From: Dromaius novaehollandiae
Lineage: Eukaryota > Chordata > Aves > Casuariiformes > Dromaiidae
Assembly: GCF_036370855.1 (NCBI RefSeq)
Contig: NW_026991398.1
Location: 682,001-746,000 of the forward strand
DNA: 64,000 nucleotides
Direction: 5' to 3'
Below the pieces are notes generated by a model. The model searched no databases, was not told where the DNA came from, and saw only the letters and a program-made list of their open reading frames with translations. The first letter of the stretch is position 1, and every line of letters begins with the position of its first letter. This document shows, piece by piece, positions 1 through 10,785 of the stretch. The position numbers and the translations under genes were made by a program.

Positions 1-305
1 ACCAGCACCCTCCTCATCATCTTCCAAGCCCGTGTCAGCTTCTCAGATGGACATGACACGGCTATGTGTCTGCTGCCATCCAATCAGGTATTCAGGCAGA
101 AGTGTCTTCATAAAAAACATATAAGCTGTGTGCCTGCTCCTGGCTTATCCAGTAACAAGGCAGAAGTGACCTCACAGACAGGTTCCCACCCATGTGCTTG
201 CTCCTGGCCCATCACCTGCAGACACAGAAGTGACCTCACAGTCCCCTGCATGGTCCTGTCTCCTAAGGGCCTACAAGCTCCTGAGACACAATCCTCTCCT
301 ACAAT
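1..305 (+). repeat. Diverged ~62-bp minisatellite, left end
   Basis: About four or five degenerate units of a roughly 62-base tandem repeat. Each unit reads like a CTGCTCCTGGCCTATCA segment followed by AGAAGTGACCTCACAG. Clear GTGACCTCA cores lie near 165 and 228. The array resumes at 1120-1890 after an interruption, and the same repeat appears reversed at 62990-63370, so it marks the outer end of the inverted repeat. Confidence 0.75.
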
Positions 306-329
306 ACAGCCATGATACAACAGCTGTCT

Positions 330-575
330 GCACTGCCATTCAGAGGGACCTCAGCAGGCTGGAGAAATGGGCAGAGAGGAACCTCATGAAGTTCCACAAA
401 GGGAAATGGGATGTCTCACACCAGGACACATTGAGTGCCAATGGGCTGGAAAGCAGCTTGGCAGAGAAGGACCTACCTGGGGGCCCTGGGAGGCAGCATG
501 TAGCAGCATAAGCCAGCAACACGTCCACATGGCAAGGGCAGTCCATGGCTTCCTGGGCTGCATTAGGGACAGCAC
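330..575 (+). mobile_element. CR1 LINE fragment (reverse transcriptase C-terminal part)
   Basis: Translation gives IQRDLSRLEKWAERNLMKF, then SLAEKDL and, in another frame, a GFLGCIR segment. These match the CR1 ORF2 stretch after the polymerase core (LQRDLDRLEEWADRNLMKFN ... AKKANGILGCI). The copy is short, frameshifted and lacks both ends. It interrupts the minisatellite/flank block, because the matching block at 63370-64000 and at 16190-16440 lacks it. Confidence 0.8.
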
Positions 576-1119
576 CACACATGGCAGCAGCCAGGGCACC
601 CCCAAGGGCTCCAAAACACACACAGACCAACTCTCCAGCCCTTCCATTCCCTTCCACTCCTCCAAAACCTTCCAACAGGCATTTCCTCTCAACAGCCACT
701 CACAGCCCTGCACTGCTCACTTCCCACCTCCAGGAATCAAAGGACAGAGATTCTTCAGCTCTTGGAGAAAAATCTCAGAAGCCCCCTGGTATTTTGATGT
801 GGAAGAATATTCCGCAGCACACCAACATATAAAATCAGAGATTGCCAATGTCACTGCTCACACAAGCACTTCACTCATTTAGCAGAATAAAAATTCTAGC
901 TGGACTCCCTCATCCACCAGCAGCAGGCTGTAAGCCTGTACTTAGGAAGAAGTGCATGGTTAAAGTCCACGTCTGCATTCACCAGTGAACGTCATCCACA
1001 TTTTAAACGTAGCAGTACTAATTCATGATGAGGCAGTGGAATAACTTTTGTGACAGATGGTGTGGAATATTATTATCTGCTTCTGCTTGATTTACTAATA
1101 CTGATTTTAGAAGTGAGCT
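576..1119. repeat. Low-copy duplicated block 1, left copy
   Basis: No gene is visible. Positions 580-740 (cores AAAACACACACAGACC and CCTTCCATTCCCTTCC) match in reverse orientation the last 200 bases of the window, and also 16250-16360. Positions 840-1090 match 63440-63690 in reverse. It is part of the outer inverted duplication. Confidence 0.65.
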
Positions 1120-1890
1120 CACCGTCAACATCCAAGCCATGTGCTTAGCAGCTGCTCAGATAGAAGTGACCTCACAAGTCCACACCCCCACCAGCTGCCT
1201 GCTGATGGCCTATGGGCTTCAGAGACACAAGTTGCCTCAAAATACCTTCCCCAGCCACCAACATGCTGCTGCCCTACCAGGTACTCTGACCAAAGAGACC
1301 TCATGATCTGCTTCCACACCCATCTGCCTGCTGCTGGCCTATCAGGCACCAAGGCAGAAGGAACCTCACAAGCAAATGCCCAAGCCATTAGCCAAGTGCT
1401 AGCCTTGCAGAGACAAGTGACCTCACAGCAACTCTCCCAGCAATGTGCCTCCACACAGTCTGTCAGGCACTGAGACAGAGCTCAGCTCACAAACATTTCC
1501 CCGCCACGTGCCTGCTGCTGGCCTCCCTGCTGCTCTGGAGGAAATGACCTCAAAGTCACTTCCCAGCAAGGGGCCTGCTACTGGCCTATCACAGACAGAC
1601 ACAAAACTGACCTCCCAAGCACATTCCCCACTTCACAGCCTGCTGCTGGCCTATCAGCTTCTCACCCAGAAGGCACCTCACAGGCACCTTTACAGCCAGG
1701 CACCTGCTGCAGCCCCAGAGGCTGCTGGGACAGGAGGGACCTCCGAGTCAGTTCCAGGCCAGGTGCCAGCTGCTCTGTCTGCAGTGACCTCCCAAGGAAC
1801 TTCCCAGGCAGGGGCCTGCTGCTGGCCTATCAGGGACTCAGAAGGAGATGACCTCACAGTCCCCTTCACAGCCACGTGCCTGTCACTGGC
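1120..1890 (+). repeat. ~62-bp minisatellite, main array (about 12 units)
   Basis: GACCTCA-type cores recur about every 62 bases, near 1167, 1229, 1293, 1357, 1417, 1478, 1543, 1605, 1670, 1735, 1784 and 1848. Between them runs a CTGCTGCTGGCCTATCAG segment. Units differ at many sites, so the array is old. Open frames across it are by-products of the repeat. Nearly every unit holds TGACCT, a nuclear-receptor half-site sequence; any function is speculation. Confidence 0.8.
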
Positions 1891-4084
1891 CCTTTCCTCC
1901 CAGAGACAGATCCACTCCCAGGGAAACCTGGCCCTGGACTGCCCCCACCCCCACAGGATTCTTGGTGCTCAGCCCCAGGACCCACGAGTCCTGGCTGTCA
2001 CATTGTCCCCTGAACCAGTCAGGACCCTCAGGCAGGGCTCTCGTGGCAGCCCTCCCAGCCCTATCCAGCCACCCCCACAGCCTGGGATCCACAGCTAACA
2101 GTCTCTGTGACCCCTCAGGAAGGAGCTCCCAAAGCTGTTACCCTCAGTGGAGAGCCGCAGGAGCATTGGGAACAAGGAGCTGTGGTCTGGGCTGATGGTG
2201 TCAGTCCAGCAGTCCTGCATCTCGCTTGCCCCCTTGCCCTTGGCTCAGCTCTCCAGATGAGAATGAAGGTCGCTTTTCCCATCTCATCACCCAAAACTCC
2301 TTTCCAATGTGCCCCTGCTCCTCTGCCTGTCGGTGAGGGGCCCCAGCGTGGCTCCCATCCCCTCTCCTTGCCACGGAGTGGCTCCAATGGGCAGTGGCAG
2401 GCAGCACATGAGCGGTGCCCAGCAGTGACCAGGCCTTGCAGGGAAGTGAGGGTACCCCTGTGGCACCAGGGAGACCTCTGTGTGAGGTGGCACATCCCAC
2501 TGTGACCTCAGCTTGTGTCGTCTGGAGACTCAGTAGGTCACTGCCATGGAGATGGCACAGCCAGGGAGAGAGCAGAGAGATTTCCCCTCATGTCCTGGAA
2601 AGCAGTCACCTCCCCTCACCCCAGTTATTTTCCAGAACTTGCTGATAAATCCTTCAAGAATGTCTCTAGATGGTGTCAAAGGCTGTGAAATATCTAAAAT
2701 GGGGCACTAGACAAGTCACTTCTGCACCCCTGCACTGACAGGTCTCTGCCCTGGGCAGACATGTGCAGGAAGCTGGAGCTTCAGGGCTGGTTTAAGGTTT
2801 GGCATTTTTCAAAGCCAGGGTCAAAGTCTTGTGGGATGAAACAGCACAAAGTGTGGCCACAGGCTGAGATGCTTTGGTGAGCCTCAAATCTGGTTTCTGC
2901 TGTGGTTTGCTCTTTTTGTAGAAGTAGGATGTAGGACCATATGGGACAGGACAGAGCCTTCCTCCTTTAGGCACCAATGTTTTTAAAAGTCCTCAGCAAG
3001 GTTCTTCCATCTGCAGTGCTTAAGATACAGAGAATATGCCAGAGAAGAGCAAACGTTCCCTTAAGACACATCATCCAGGGGGCTTTCTCCAGGACCCTGG
3101 TCCCTGCCAGGCTCCAAAGCCATGGGCCAGCCCAGGTAGCAAATTTGGGGGTTTTCCCATTTCCCATGACTTTTGCCCTGCTTTCCTTTTGGCTGAGCCT
3201 GGGGAAAGCTGTTTCTCATCTTTGACGTGAGTTGGTCCATGGGCTTTTCTGTGTCACCTCAAGGTAGTGCTTCTCCCTTGGGTACATTCCCTGGCACCCT
3301 GGATCCGCTCCAGGACACTGTCTCACTTGGGGGCTGTACAGCCCCGGCACCCTGGATCTCCCACATTTTTGACCCTGAACATCTCAGGACATGCCCACAC
3401 ACTGCAGGGCTGCTGTCCAGGCTCCAGTGCAGAGCCTGTAAGGTGGTGCAATGCCTCAGGACCTGCATTTTGGCTCATTCAGAAGTTTGTGAGGTGACCA
3501 GCTCCCACCTCTGCAAATCTTGCAGAAGAAAGACTCCATCCTCCTTGAATACTGTCAGTGATGGGGCTTTCCAAGTCACTGCCAAAGGAAGGACTCGTTT
3601 ACTTCTTTGAGTTGCTTATCCAGCCTGTGACACCCCCTCTGTGATGCTGTGAGCCCAGCTGTGCACCCTGAGGTCTCTGCCCTTTCTCTGCCCTGTCTCC
3701 TGGGTGTCTGCCCAAAGTTGACTCTATGCACCAGGGCCATGGGAAGTGTTGCTTTAGAGAGCTCTCTTGAAGCTGTGACATGTTGTGGAGCTGAAGATCT
3801 GACAGCGGCTAGTCTGGGACATGGCCATGTCCCCACATCCCCTCCTGCTCCTGGCCCAAAGCTCCAGGAAGGTCTCTGGGGAGAGCAGTGGGTTTGGTGT
3901 GGGTGGGATGGGTTTCCCTTGACATGCCTGAGTCCTGCCTGGGTTGCTTTTCACACTCAGGAAAATCCCTCTTCTCTAGAGGCTTGCAAAGAGTGTTTGC
4001 CAGACCTTTGTACAGAAACACAGCCTGGTCTGGGATCCCCAAGAGCAGCACAGCCCCTGGCACAGCCCACAACCCCCAGAAGCC
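1891..4084. repeat. Duplicated block L, left copy
   Basis: This ~2.2-kb low-copy block recurs in reverse orientation at 58880-61070. Matching landmarks are the CAGTCTCTGTGACCCCTCAG segment at 2100 against 60965-60985, and the GGAAGGCTCTGTCCTGTCCC segment on the minus strand near 2960 against 60118. By eye the copies differ at about 7 of 70 bases in one sampled stretch. No gene is recognised apart from the weak small frame noted separately. Confidence 0.7.
2830..3110 (-). pseudogene. Broken small ORF, left partner of the 59995 ORF
   Basis: The minus strand encodes MMCLKGTFALLWHILCILST and then, in another frame, GGRLCPVPYGPTSYFYKKSK. The right-arm copy carries both parts in one open frame (82 codons). 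The left copy lacks about 11 bases between them, which shifts the frame. I do not recognise the protein. A hydrophobic N-terminus and a Cys/Tyr-rich middle are all that can be seen, and the frame may be chance. Confidence 0.25.
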
Positions 4085-5460
4085 ATGTGGCTCTCTCTCG
4101 TATGTCCACATGTCCTGATTAAATTGACAATTCCCAACATCCCCTTTACAGCACGCTATCTGGGCACTGTAACACTGCAACTCCTTCCATCACTCTGCTC
4201 ATTTCCATACCGAGCTGCTGATTTCCATTTCCATGAGTTTAAAGCTTGCTCTAAGTCTTTCAGTAGTTTGTTCCTCTAGGCAAGTCCTAAATTCTGTTTT
4301 TATCTTGCATTTCCTATCTATCCAAAAGATTTCTAGTCAGGCTGTCTGTTGTGGAAAGTGAACCTCATTGGAGGCAGCTTGGACTTGGCATACAGTTGAG
4401 GAGTGTAATTATCTTTATCTTTTATATATCAAGCTTTATTTTTTCTCTTGCAATTAAAAAAAAAATCCTTGTGTGTCTATTTGCAGCTAGTTCTCTAAGG
4501 CAAGCAGGTGGGAATTGGAACATATGAGATGCAACATTAAGCTACAGACTTCATGGAATAAGGGTAGCTTTTAACCAGAGTGATACAAGTCCCAGGTGGC
4601 TGATGAGAGAAATGGCAGGTTTAAGGAGATGGGGAAGAAGATTGCCCATACAGCGTCTGGCGTCTGGGACACTGCTTTTCCTACATGTCCAGGCTTCATA
4701 AAGAGACACCCTTTGATAGCAACTGGAGAATGTTGCTGTCACTTATTCTGAAAGCTGGATAATAATGATAATAATAATAATAGTGATAATAATAATAATA
4801 ATAATAATAATAATAGCTTTAAAAGCAGAAATACTTATATATTTTGAAGTTTCCATCTTTCCGCTACACTCCTGAAACTTCTCCAATTAGCCATGCAAGA
4901 CTTGAAGAAAATTACAGGGAGAGATGTGGTTCATCAGGGCTTTTTGCATTGTAATGAGCCCCATGGTGTATTTGGTGCTGAGTCCATGAACCTCAGCTAT
5001 TGCGAGGAGATGGAGCAAAATGTTCAAGTCAAAGTCAGAAGCAAATCCCAAACTTTTGCAGAGTGTTAATAGATCCCACTGAGGGCCATTACCAGCAAAT
5101 ACTCACTGGGGGCTGATTAGAGCAGAAAACTGTAATCAGTGATTACAGGTAGGCAAAAGAAATGTGCAGGTGGCTCTGATACCATGTTAACCCTTGGTGT
5201 GTTTTTCAAGCAAAACGGCCAAGCATGGACACTGAGACCCTGGGAAGGGAGATCCTTTCCCCTACATGTTTTCCCTGGCTCTTCCTGGGGGCAGTGTGCG
5301 GGTGGGGGTGTGCAGTGTTGATGCAAGACAATGACATGAGACCTCCTGGGCTCCCCAGGGGACAAGAGGACAGTGAGGCCCTGATGTCTACTCCTAGGCC
5401 TCAGTGGCAGAGACAACAACCACAGGGGACAAAGACATCAGGTCTGTTGGAGGCTTTCAG
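4085..5460. repeat. Duplicated block X, left copy
   Basis: This block is present four times: here, at 20570-22150 (same orientation), and reversed at 14380-14914 and 57430-58880. Shared landmarks are TGGACTTGGCATACAGTTGAGGAGTG near 4378 and the run GGGGGCAGTGTGCGGGTGGGGG near 5287. No coding region is visible. The block abuts CR1 3' sequence in three of its copies. Confidence 0.7.
4759..4815. repeat. (AAT)n microsatellite
   Basis: Imperfect AAT/ATA triplet run of about 57 bases with two GAT interruptions, inside block X. The other X copies lack a comparable run. Confidence 0.95.
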
Positions 5461-5499
5461 CCTGTTTCAGGCAGTTGGCCTTCCTGGCTGCGCGGGCAC

Positions 5500-5720
5500 A
5501 CTGCTGTGTGACTAACTTGCCTACTAACTTGTATGCAAGTATACTGTGGGAGAAAGTGTCAAAAGCCTTCCTAAAGTCAAGGTACACAGTGCTTTTAGCA
5601 CAGTAGGGCATGACGTTGGTGAGGCTCGCATCATTTCCCCTCAGTAAATCTTTGCTGAATGTTCCCTGTCACCTTCTTCTTTGTTTACCTAGAAATGGGA
5701 TCAGAGAAGACTCGGTCCAT
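5500..5720 (-). mobile_element. CR1 LINE fragment (RT palm region)
   Basis: On the minus strand this reads as the CR1 stretch in which a finished transcript would encode a SAFDTVSH/ILxxKL-like segment; GTGGGAGAAAGTGTCAAAAGCCTTCCTAAAGTC near 5547 is the reverse of that. It ends abruptly where a second CR1, in the same orientation, begins with its own 3' tail. Confidence 0.65.
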
Positions 5721-7830
5721 GACACAGGGACCTTGGGAGGTTTCTTGTCCAGCCTCCTGCTCACATGGTGATCAACACTGAATTCAAAACAAGTTTCTTG
5801 GGACTTAGTTCAACAGAGTCCTGAAAGCCTGTGAAAACAGAGAGTCCATAACCTCTCTGGACCCTTCTTCAAATGCTTCGTTATCCTCGGTGAATTTTCT
5901 TCCTTATATCCAATTTTGACTGCACTTGTGTCAGCTTATACTTGTTGCCTCTCATTGTGCTGCCAACTCTGCAAAAGCCTGGTTCTTTATTGATGATAAC
6001 CTTGAATTGGAAAGCTACTATGAGTTCACTCTAAAGCCTCTCCCTCTCCAGGCTGAACAAGGCCTGTTCCCTCAGCGTCTCCTCACAGGGCAAGTGCTCC
6101 AATGCCAGCCACCTTGGAGGCCTGCCACTGAGCTCACTCCAAGTGATCAACAGTGTTCTTCTACAGAGGGCCCCCAATGGATGCAGTATCTGGAAGTGCT
6201 CTAATGAGTGTTGAGTAGAGGGCAATAATCACTTCCCTCGATCTCCTGGCTGTGCTCTCCTTCAGGCAGCCCAGGATGCTGTGGCCTCCATTGCTGCCAG
6301 GGCATGCTGCTGGCTCATGCTTAGTTTGCTACCCACAAAGACTCCCACGTCCTTTTCTGCACAGCTGCTGCCCAGCTGGGCACTGCCCAGCCCATATCAC
6401 TGTAGGGTGTTGGTGTGTCCCAGGTGCAGGGCCTGGCATTGGTTTTGCTTTTGAATTTCACAAAGTTCTTGACAGCGCATTCCTCCTGCCTGCTGCGGTC
6501 CCTCTGAATGGCAGCCCTTGGGCTTACCACTGTTTTCCTGATGAGGTGCCACCTGCAAATGTGATGAGAGCTGTGTCCTCCAGGTCACTGATGAACCTGT
6601 TAGACAGGACAGGTCCCAGTATAGAGCCCTCCATCCTCCACTTGTCATTGGCTTCCCGATAAAGCCTGACCCATTCATAAAAACCCTCTGAGCTCAATCA
6701 TCCAACCAGCTTTTCACTCATCTGCTTGTCTACCCAGCCTATCATAATGCCTTATTTGTATCCAAGAATATAGTGTGAGACAGTGTCAAACACCTTGCTA
6801 AAGTCATGGCAAATGACAGCCACTACTCTCCTCTCCTCCACAAGTGCAGGTCTTCTATCACAGCAGGCAATCAGGTTGCTGAGGAATGATTTATCTTCAG
6901 TAAATCCGTGCTGACTGTTCCCAGGCACCTTCTTCTCCCTCCTGTGCCCAGAAATGTGATGCGGGAAGATTCACTCCATGAAACACTCCTCATTCAAGTG
7001 AGGCTGAACGACCTGCAGCTTCTTGGAGTGTCCTTGTGGCCTTTCTGAAGATAGGCAAAAATATTCCATTTTCTGCTCGTTGGGACCTCCCTTGATCTCC
7101 ACAACCTTTCAAAGATGATAGAGACTGGCCTTGTGGCAATAGCAGCCAGCCCTCTCAAAGTCCTCAGATGCAGCCCATCTGGTCCCATAGACTTGTGTGG
7201 GTTGAGTTCTTGCAAGTCATCTCTCACGGAACCCTCATCCACCTTTGGTTGATTTTTTTTTTCCTCTGGAGTCCTGACCGTGGGCACAACAGCCTAGGAG
7301 ACCTTGTTGGTGAAGCCTGAAGCCAAGAAAGGCACTGAGCTCCTCAGGCCTACCTGCGTCTTCTGTTACTAGATTCCCTGCCCAGTCCAGCAGTGAGCCA
7401 ACATTTTCCTTTATATTCTTCTACTGTAACTGAACCTGTAGCAGCTCTTCATGCTTTGATGTTTCCTGCAATTGTCAATCCTAGGGGAGCTTTGGCTTCC
7501 CTAACACTATCCCTGCTTTGCTGGACAGGATTTCTGAGTTGCTTCATTGCAGCCTTTCCCTCCTGCTTCCTGCATGCTGGCTTATTTCCAGATACAAGAA
7601 AGTATCATGAGTATCATCCCATCATACACCTGTGCTAAGAAGTTGTCCCCGATGCCCTCCAGAAACCTCCTGACCTGCTTGCACTCTGCTGCTTGCCCTT
7701 CCAGTTAACATCTGGGACATGAAAATCACCACCACCACCACCACAAGAACCAGGGCCTGTGATCCACAGACTTGTTCACATTGCTTAGACTGCATCCAAG
7801 CATTCACCGAGACCCTTGCTTCTTCCATGG
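5721..7830 (-). mobile_element. Old CR1 LINE, 3'-complete half (unit A)
   Basis: Minus-strand CR1 whose 3' tail lies near 5720. It runs back through the reverse transcriptase to the end of the endonuclease. Recognisable pieces are HKSMGPDGLHLRTLR and SIIFERLWRSREVP (7050-7240). A GDFxxPDVNW-like piece near 7690-7730 is the endonuclease end and has been altered by an ACC expansion. The frame is broken many times. Paralogous copies occupy 24160-26280 (-) and 54390-56430 (+), so this insertion predates the local duplications. Confidence 0.85.
7727..7744. repeat. (ACC)6 triplet run
   Basis: Six ACC triplets within the CR1 endonuclease remnant. The paralogous CR1 copies at 26190 and 54480 have different sequence here, so the expansion is specific to this copy. 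Confidence 0.9.
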
Positions 7831-7989
7831 AAGAGCTCCACACATCTGAGCTGCCCCTTCACACAAAGGGCACCCCCCTCCTCATTGTCCCCAACAGTCT
7901 CTCCTGAAAAGCTCCTACTCTACAAGGAGAGCCCTCCAGCCATGTGGGTGATGCCACCACATCTCAGTTCTTCCAATGATGTTGCAGTC

Positions 7990-8490
7990 CTGTGACAGCT
8001 TGTGCTCTTGGCTGTGCTCCAGGCTGCAGGCATTTGCATCTCTTTGGGCTACAGAGCCTCAGCTGTGGCACAGAGAACAGATTGGTCATGGTGAGACATA
8101 TTAGCAAGAGCCAAGGACACTGTGTGTACAATGGCTCCACTTCAGAGCAGAGATATGCTGGCACAGATAGCAGATGGTAATGTAATGGTGAAAGGAGGTT
8201 CCCACTAAGAGAGCAAACCCTGCAGTGCCCAAGGCCAGGCAGAAACAGAGCTGGGCTGTGCGAGAGGGGTTTGCTGCCTGAGCCGACTCTGCAGCAGTTT
8301 GGGGCCTGTGGCAAAGGTCAACTGCTCTCCAGGCAGGAGAAGGTGCCACTGAAGAACGTCCCTGGGCCTGAACAGCTTGTGATCCAGCCACCCTGAGGTC
8401 ATCATTAGCCCATTCCCTGTTCATAACATCCAGGGGTGAGAAGAGGTTCAGGGAGAGGAGAGCAAGAGGGTTTGAGAGTGCAGAGACTAC
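7990..8490 (-). pseudogene. Degraded OR of a second family, antisense to OR-A
   Basis: The minus strand gives QLCFCLALGTAGFALLVGTS followed by HHYITICYLCQHISALKWSH. This aligns with TM3 and intracellular loop 2 of OR2/OR10/OR13-type receptors (QLYFFLALGxxECVLLxxMxYDRYVAIC). In the C copy the preceding LSFLD matches TM2. The DRY region is gone (HHY) and several frame changes occur, so it is non-functional. It lies in the same place and orientation in units A, B and C. The family call rests on pattern recognition only. Confidence 0.55.
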
Positions 8491-9437
8491 AGCGAAACCT
8501 TGGTATGATGGGCCTCCTGTTTATGCAGCACACTTGAATGTAGCTGGGATGGACTTGGCCTAAAGGCAGTGGTGGGATCCAGCTGTTTGTGCACAGGTAG
8601 GAAACCTGAGGGGCCCTGGGGCACTTGCCCAGCACCACTCCAAAGGGGCAATGTTTTCCTGCAGGTGCCATGCTGTATGTGCTAGAGACACGTGGTTGTG
8701 CTGGACACCCCAGGCATCAGATATGATCCCTACCTATGGCCTATCTTATGTCATTAAATCACATGTCTGCACTGAATTCTGTTAGCTTTTGGGACTGCAG
8801 AGGTCTGCCTGTGTCTCTGCTTCACAGTGAGTGGAGCTCTAGTAGTAGCAGTAGGCATCCAGTGTCATTACAGAAGGCCAAGGAAACTCCCCACCTGCCC
8901 CCCACCTGATGCTCCAGAAGGATGTAGGTCTCATAGTCACTCAGCCAGAGCAAGCAGACACTGGCACATGCCTGGGACCACCTCTGTCTCTTCAGCTGTC
9001 ACCAGGTGTTTGTGTGTGGGCAACTGACTCATTCTCCCTCTCCAGTGATTATAACGGGAGCTTAGACAAGGAGCTCCCATGCAGAGCTCTGTGTTGTGCT
9101 CCCTTCAGTTTTGGCAAGGGCAATCCCACCTCCTCTGTGTCTGTGGAATTCACAGGAGGGATCTGAATCCCACTCTAGCCCAGGGGCTTCTAAACCAGCA
9201 TGTGATGTCCAGATTGACTCATCTGAATCAACACCTGAAACATGTGTCAATGAGCTCCCTTCTTGTCCCCATCGAGGTGTCCTGCCTAGTTAAGAGATAG
9301 GAATAGGGGGCTTCCAGAGTGGGACATTTCCACCTATCATAGATAGTCACCCTCTGATGAAACAAGTTGCAATGCTGGAATAAGTTTCTCTGCACTCTTT
9401 AGCAAAGGACAATAGGCGATTATTTTAGTTTACTGCA
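8491..9437. repeat. Conserved upstream segment of unit A
   Basis: No gene is visible. It aligns with 27040-27986 (same orientation) and, reversed, with 52956-53880 and 44700-45206. Conserved landmarks are GTGCTGGACACCCCAGGCATC near 8700, CAAGCAGACACTGGCACATGCC near 8953 and CACCAGGTGTTTGTGTGTG near 9001. The segment just before 9438 (CAATAGGCGATTATTTTAGTTTACTGCAGTGAAC) is shared with unit B and could hold the promoter; there is no textbook TATA box. Confidence 0.6.
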
Positions 9438-9736
9438 GTGAACGTTTCCCAGGAGGAGGGAGCACAAGGGACAGAGAAATTCAGGCCTTCAGCTGGGCCG
9501 CTGCTCCTGAGTGGGGCCAGGCTCCTGGGATGGAGGGAGCTCATGGCAACCTGGCAGCACTGCCCAGACACAGCTGTGTGCAGGAGCAGCTCCTCTGCCA
9601 AGAGCAGCAGGGCTGCGGGCACTGCCTGCTGCTGCTGACAGGAGATGAGAGAAGGCAGAGAGAAGTGCAAGGCAGTGTGGAGTGGGAGGACAGAGGAGAG
9701 CTGCTTGTGGGGGAAATCATCACAGCCTTTGACACG
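9438..9736 (+). other. Probable noncoding leader exon of OR-A
   Basis: A ~300-base GC-rich segment is conserved in all four full-length units (27987-28286, 44399-44700 and 52683-52955 are the others). Each copy ends in ACACG, ACATG or ACACA directly followed by GTAAGT, a strong splice donor on the OR coding strand. Reading frames through it differ between copies (two copies have a stop where A stays open), so it looks untranslated. Bird and mammal OR genes usually have such 5' exons joined to an intronless coding exon. The 5' limit is not determined. Confidence 0.6.
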
Positions 9737-10761
9737 GTAAGTCTCTGGCTGTACAGCAATATTATTGAGGTTCCTGGAGGGATTTTCCGAACCCATCCCA
9801 TCCCATGACTGATAGGCTTTTTAAGAATTGCTCTCCCTCTTCTTCTAGTGCATAAGAGGAGGAGATCCTTTAGAGCAGGGATTCCCTGCCTCAGCATCAA
9901 AGGGACAGGGCACGCTGCTCCCTTCTGCCAGGGGCAGCTGCATGGGGGTGAAGCCTGGGTGTGCCCTCAGGTCTGTGCAGGGCTGTAATTCAGAGAAGTT
10001 CAGAGCAGTGATTCTACCGCCTGTGAGGGTCAGCACTCAGCCTGCCCAGGGAGCTCCCCACGGTGCTGCAGGACAAAGCTCTGGGTGAGAGGAACAACCA
10101 CCAGCAGGCAGGTTCGTTCTCCCACCAAGAGGGTGCTGCATGGGTCAGGGCTGCTCACAGCTCTAGCTCATGCACAGGAGATATCCGAGAAGCCTTTTCA
10201 AGAGGCAGATCAAGAGGAGGGCTACTTGAAAGAGAAGGAGCTTTCCTTCAGGTGTCTGTGCTTTCAGTTTTCTCCCTAATTTTGGCAGAGACAAAAAGAG
10301 AAAGAGTTTCCTGGTTTGGGGAGGAACTGGGACTCCTAAACCTTCACTCTGCAAGATTAATAGGGACAGCGAATCTGTTTTTCTCGAGACTCACAGTAGA
10401 AATGCCAAGGCTTTCTTCTTCGAGGAACAATCCCCAGGGATGACAAGGACATCTAGTAGAAAATAAACACCATTTAAAAATCCCTAAAACTCTGTTTCTC
10501 AACGCTCATTCTCTATAATACAGAGTGAAAGTGCTGAAAAGCTCTTCCACATGATGGGTGGAATTCACCTGACAATAATTGTGAACGTCAGAGCAGCACA
10601 CTCAGCCAGTGCAAAGTGGACCTGAAGCAAGGCAGCTGCACAAAGATCGTCTCGGTAAAGAGGGGCAATGTGGGGGGTTGTATGAGAATGGCAACATTTG
10701 GGGGAGGGGGTCGCCTGAAGATTCTCCCCTAACTTGTCAATGTCTTTTCTTCTTTGGACAG
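9737..10761 (+). other. Presumed 5'-UTR intron of OR-A (1.0 kb)
   Basis: It runs from the GTAAGT donor at 9737 to the acceptor TCTTTTCTTCTTTGGACAG ending at 10761. The acceptor, preceded by AACTTGTCAATG, is shared with units B, C and D. This intron is the shortest of the four, because B, C and D carry about 1.2-1.8 kb more in the middle. Confidence 0.6.
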
Positions 10762-10785
10762 TCCCCCATGCCTGGAGATAGCAAA

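Noticed and set aside
1445-2098. 217-codon frame across the minisatellite
   Set aside because: The period is about 62 bases, not a multiple of three; no repeated peptide; the reversed copy at 63 kb is not open in the same way.
9530-9808. Open frame across the leader exon of unit A
   Set aside because: Units B and D have a stop early in this frame and C differs in frame; the conservation looks like DNA-level exon conservation.
10609-10785. In-frame N-terminal extension of OR-A (59 extra residues), and similar ones on OR-B and OR-C
   Set aside because: They run through a conserved splice acceptor, are not conserved between units, and OR14-like receptors begin at MSN/MLN.
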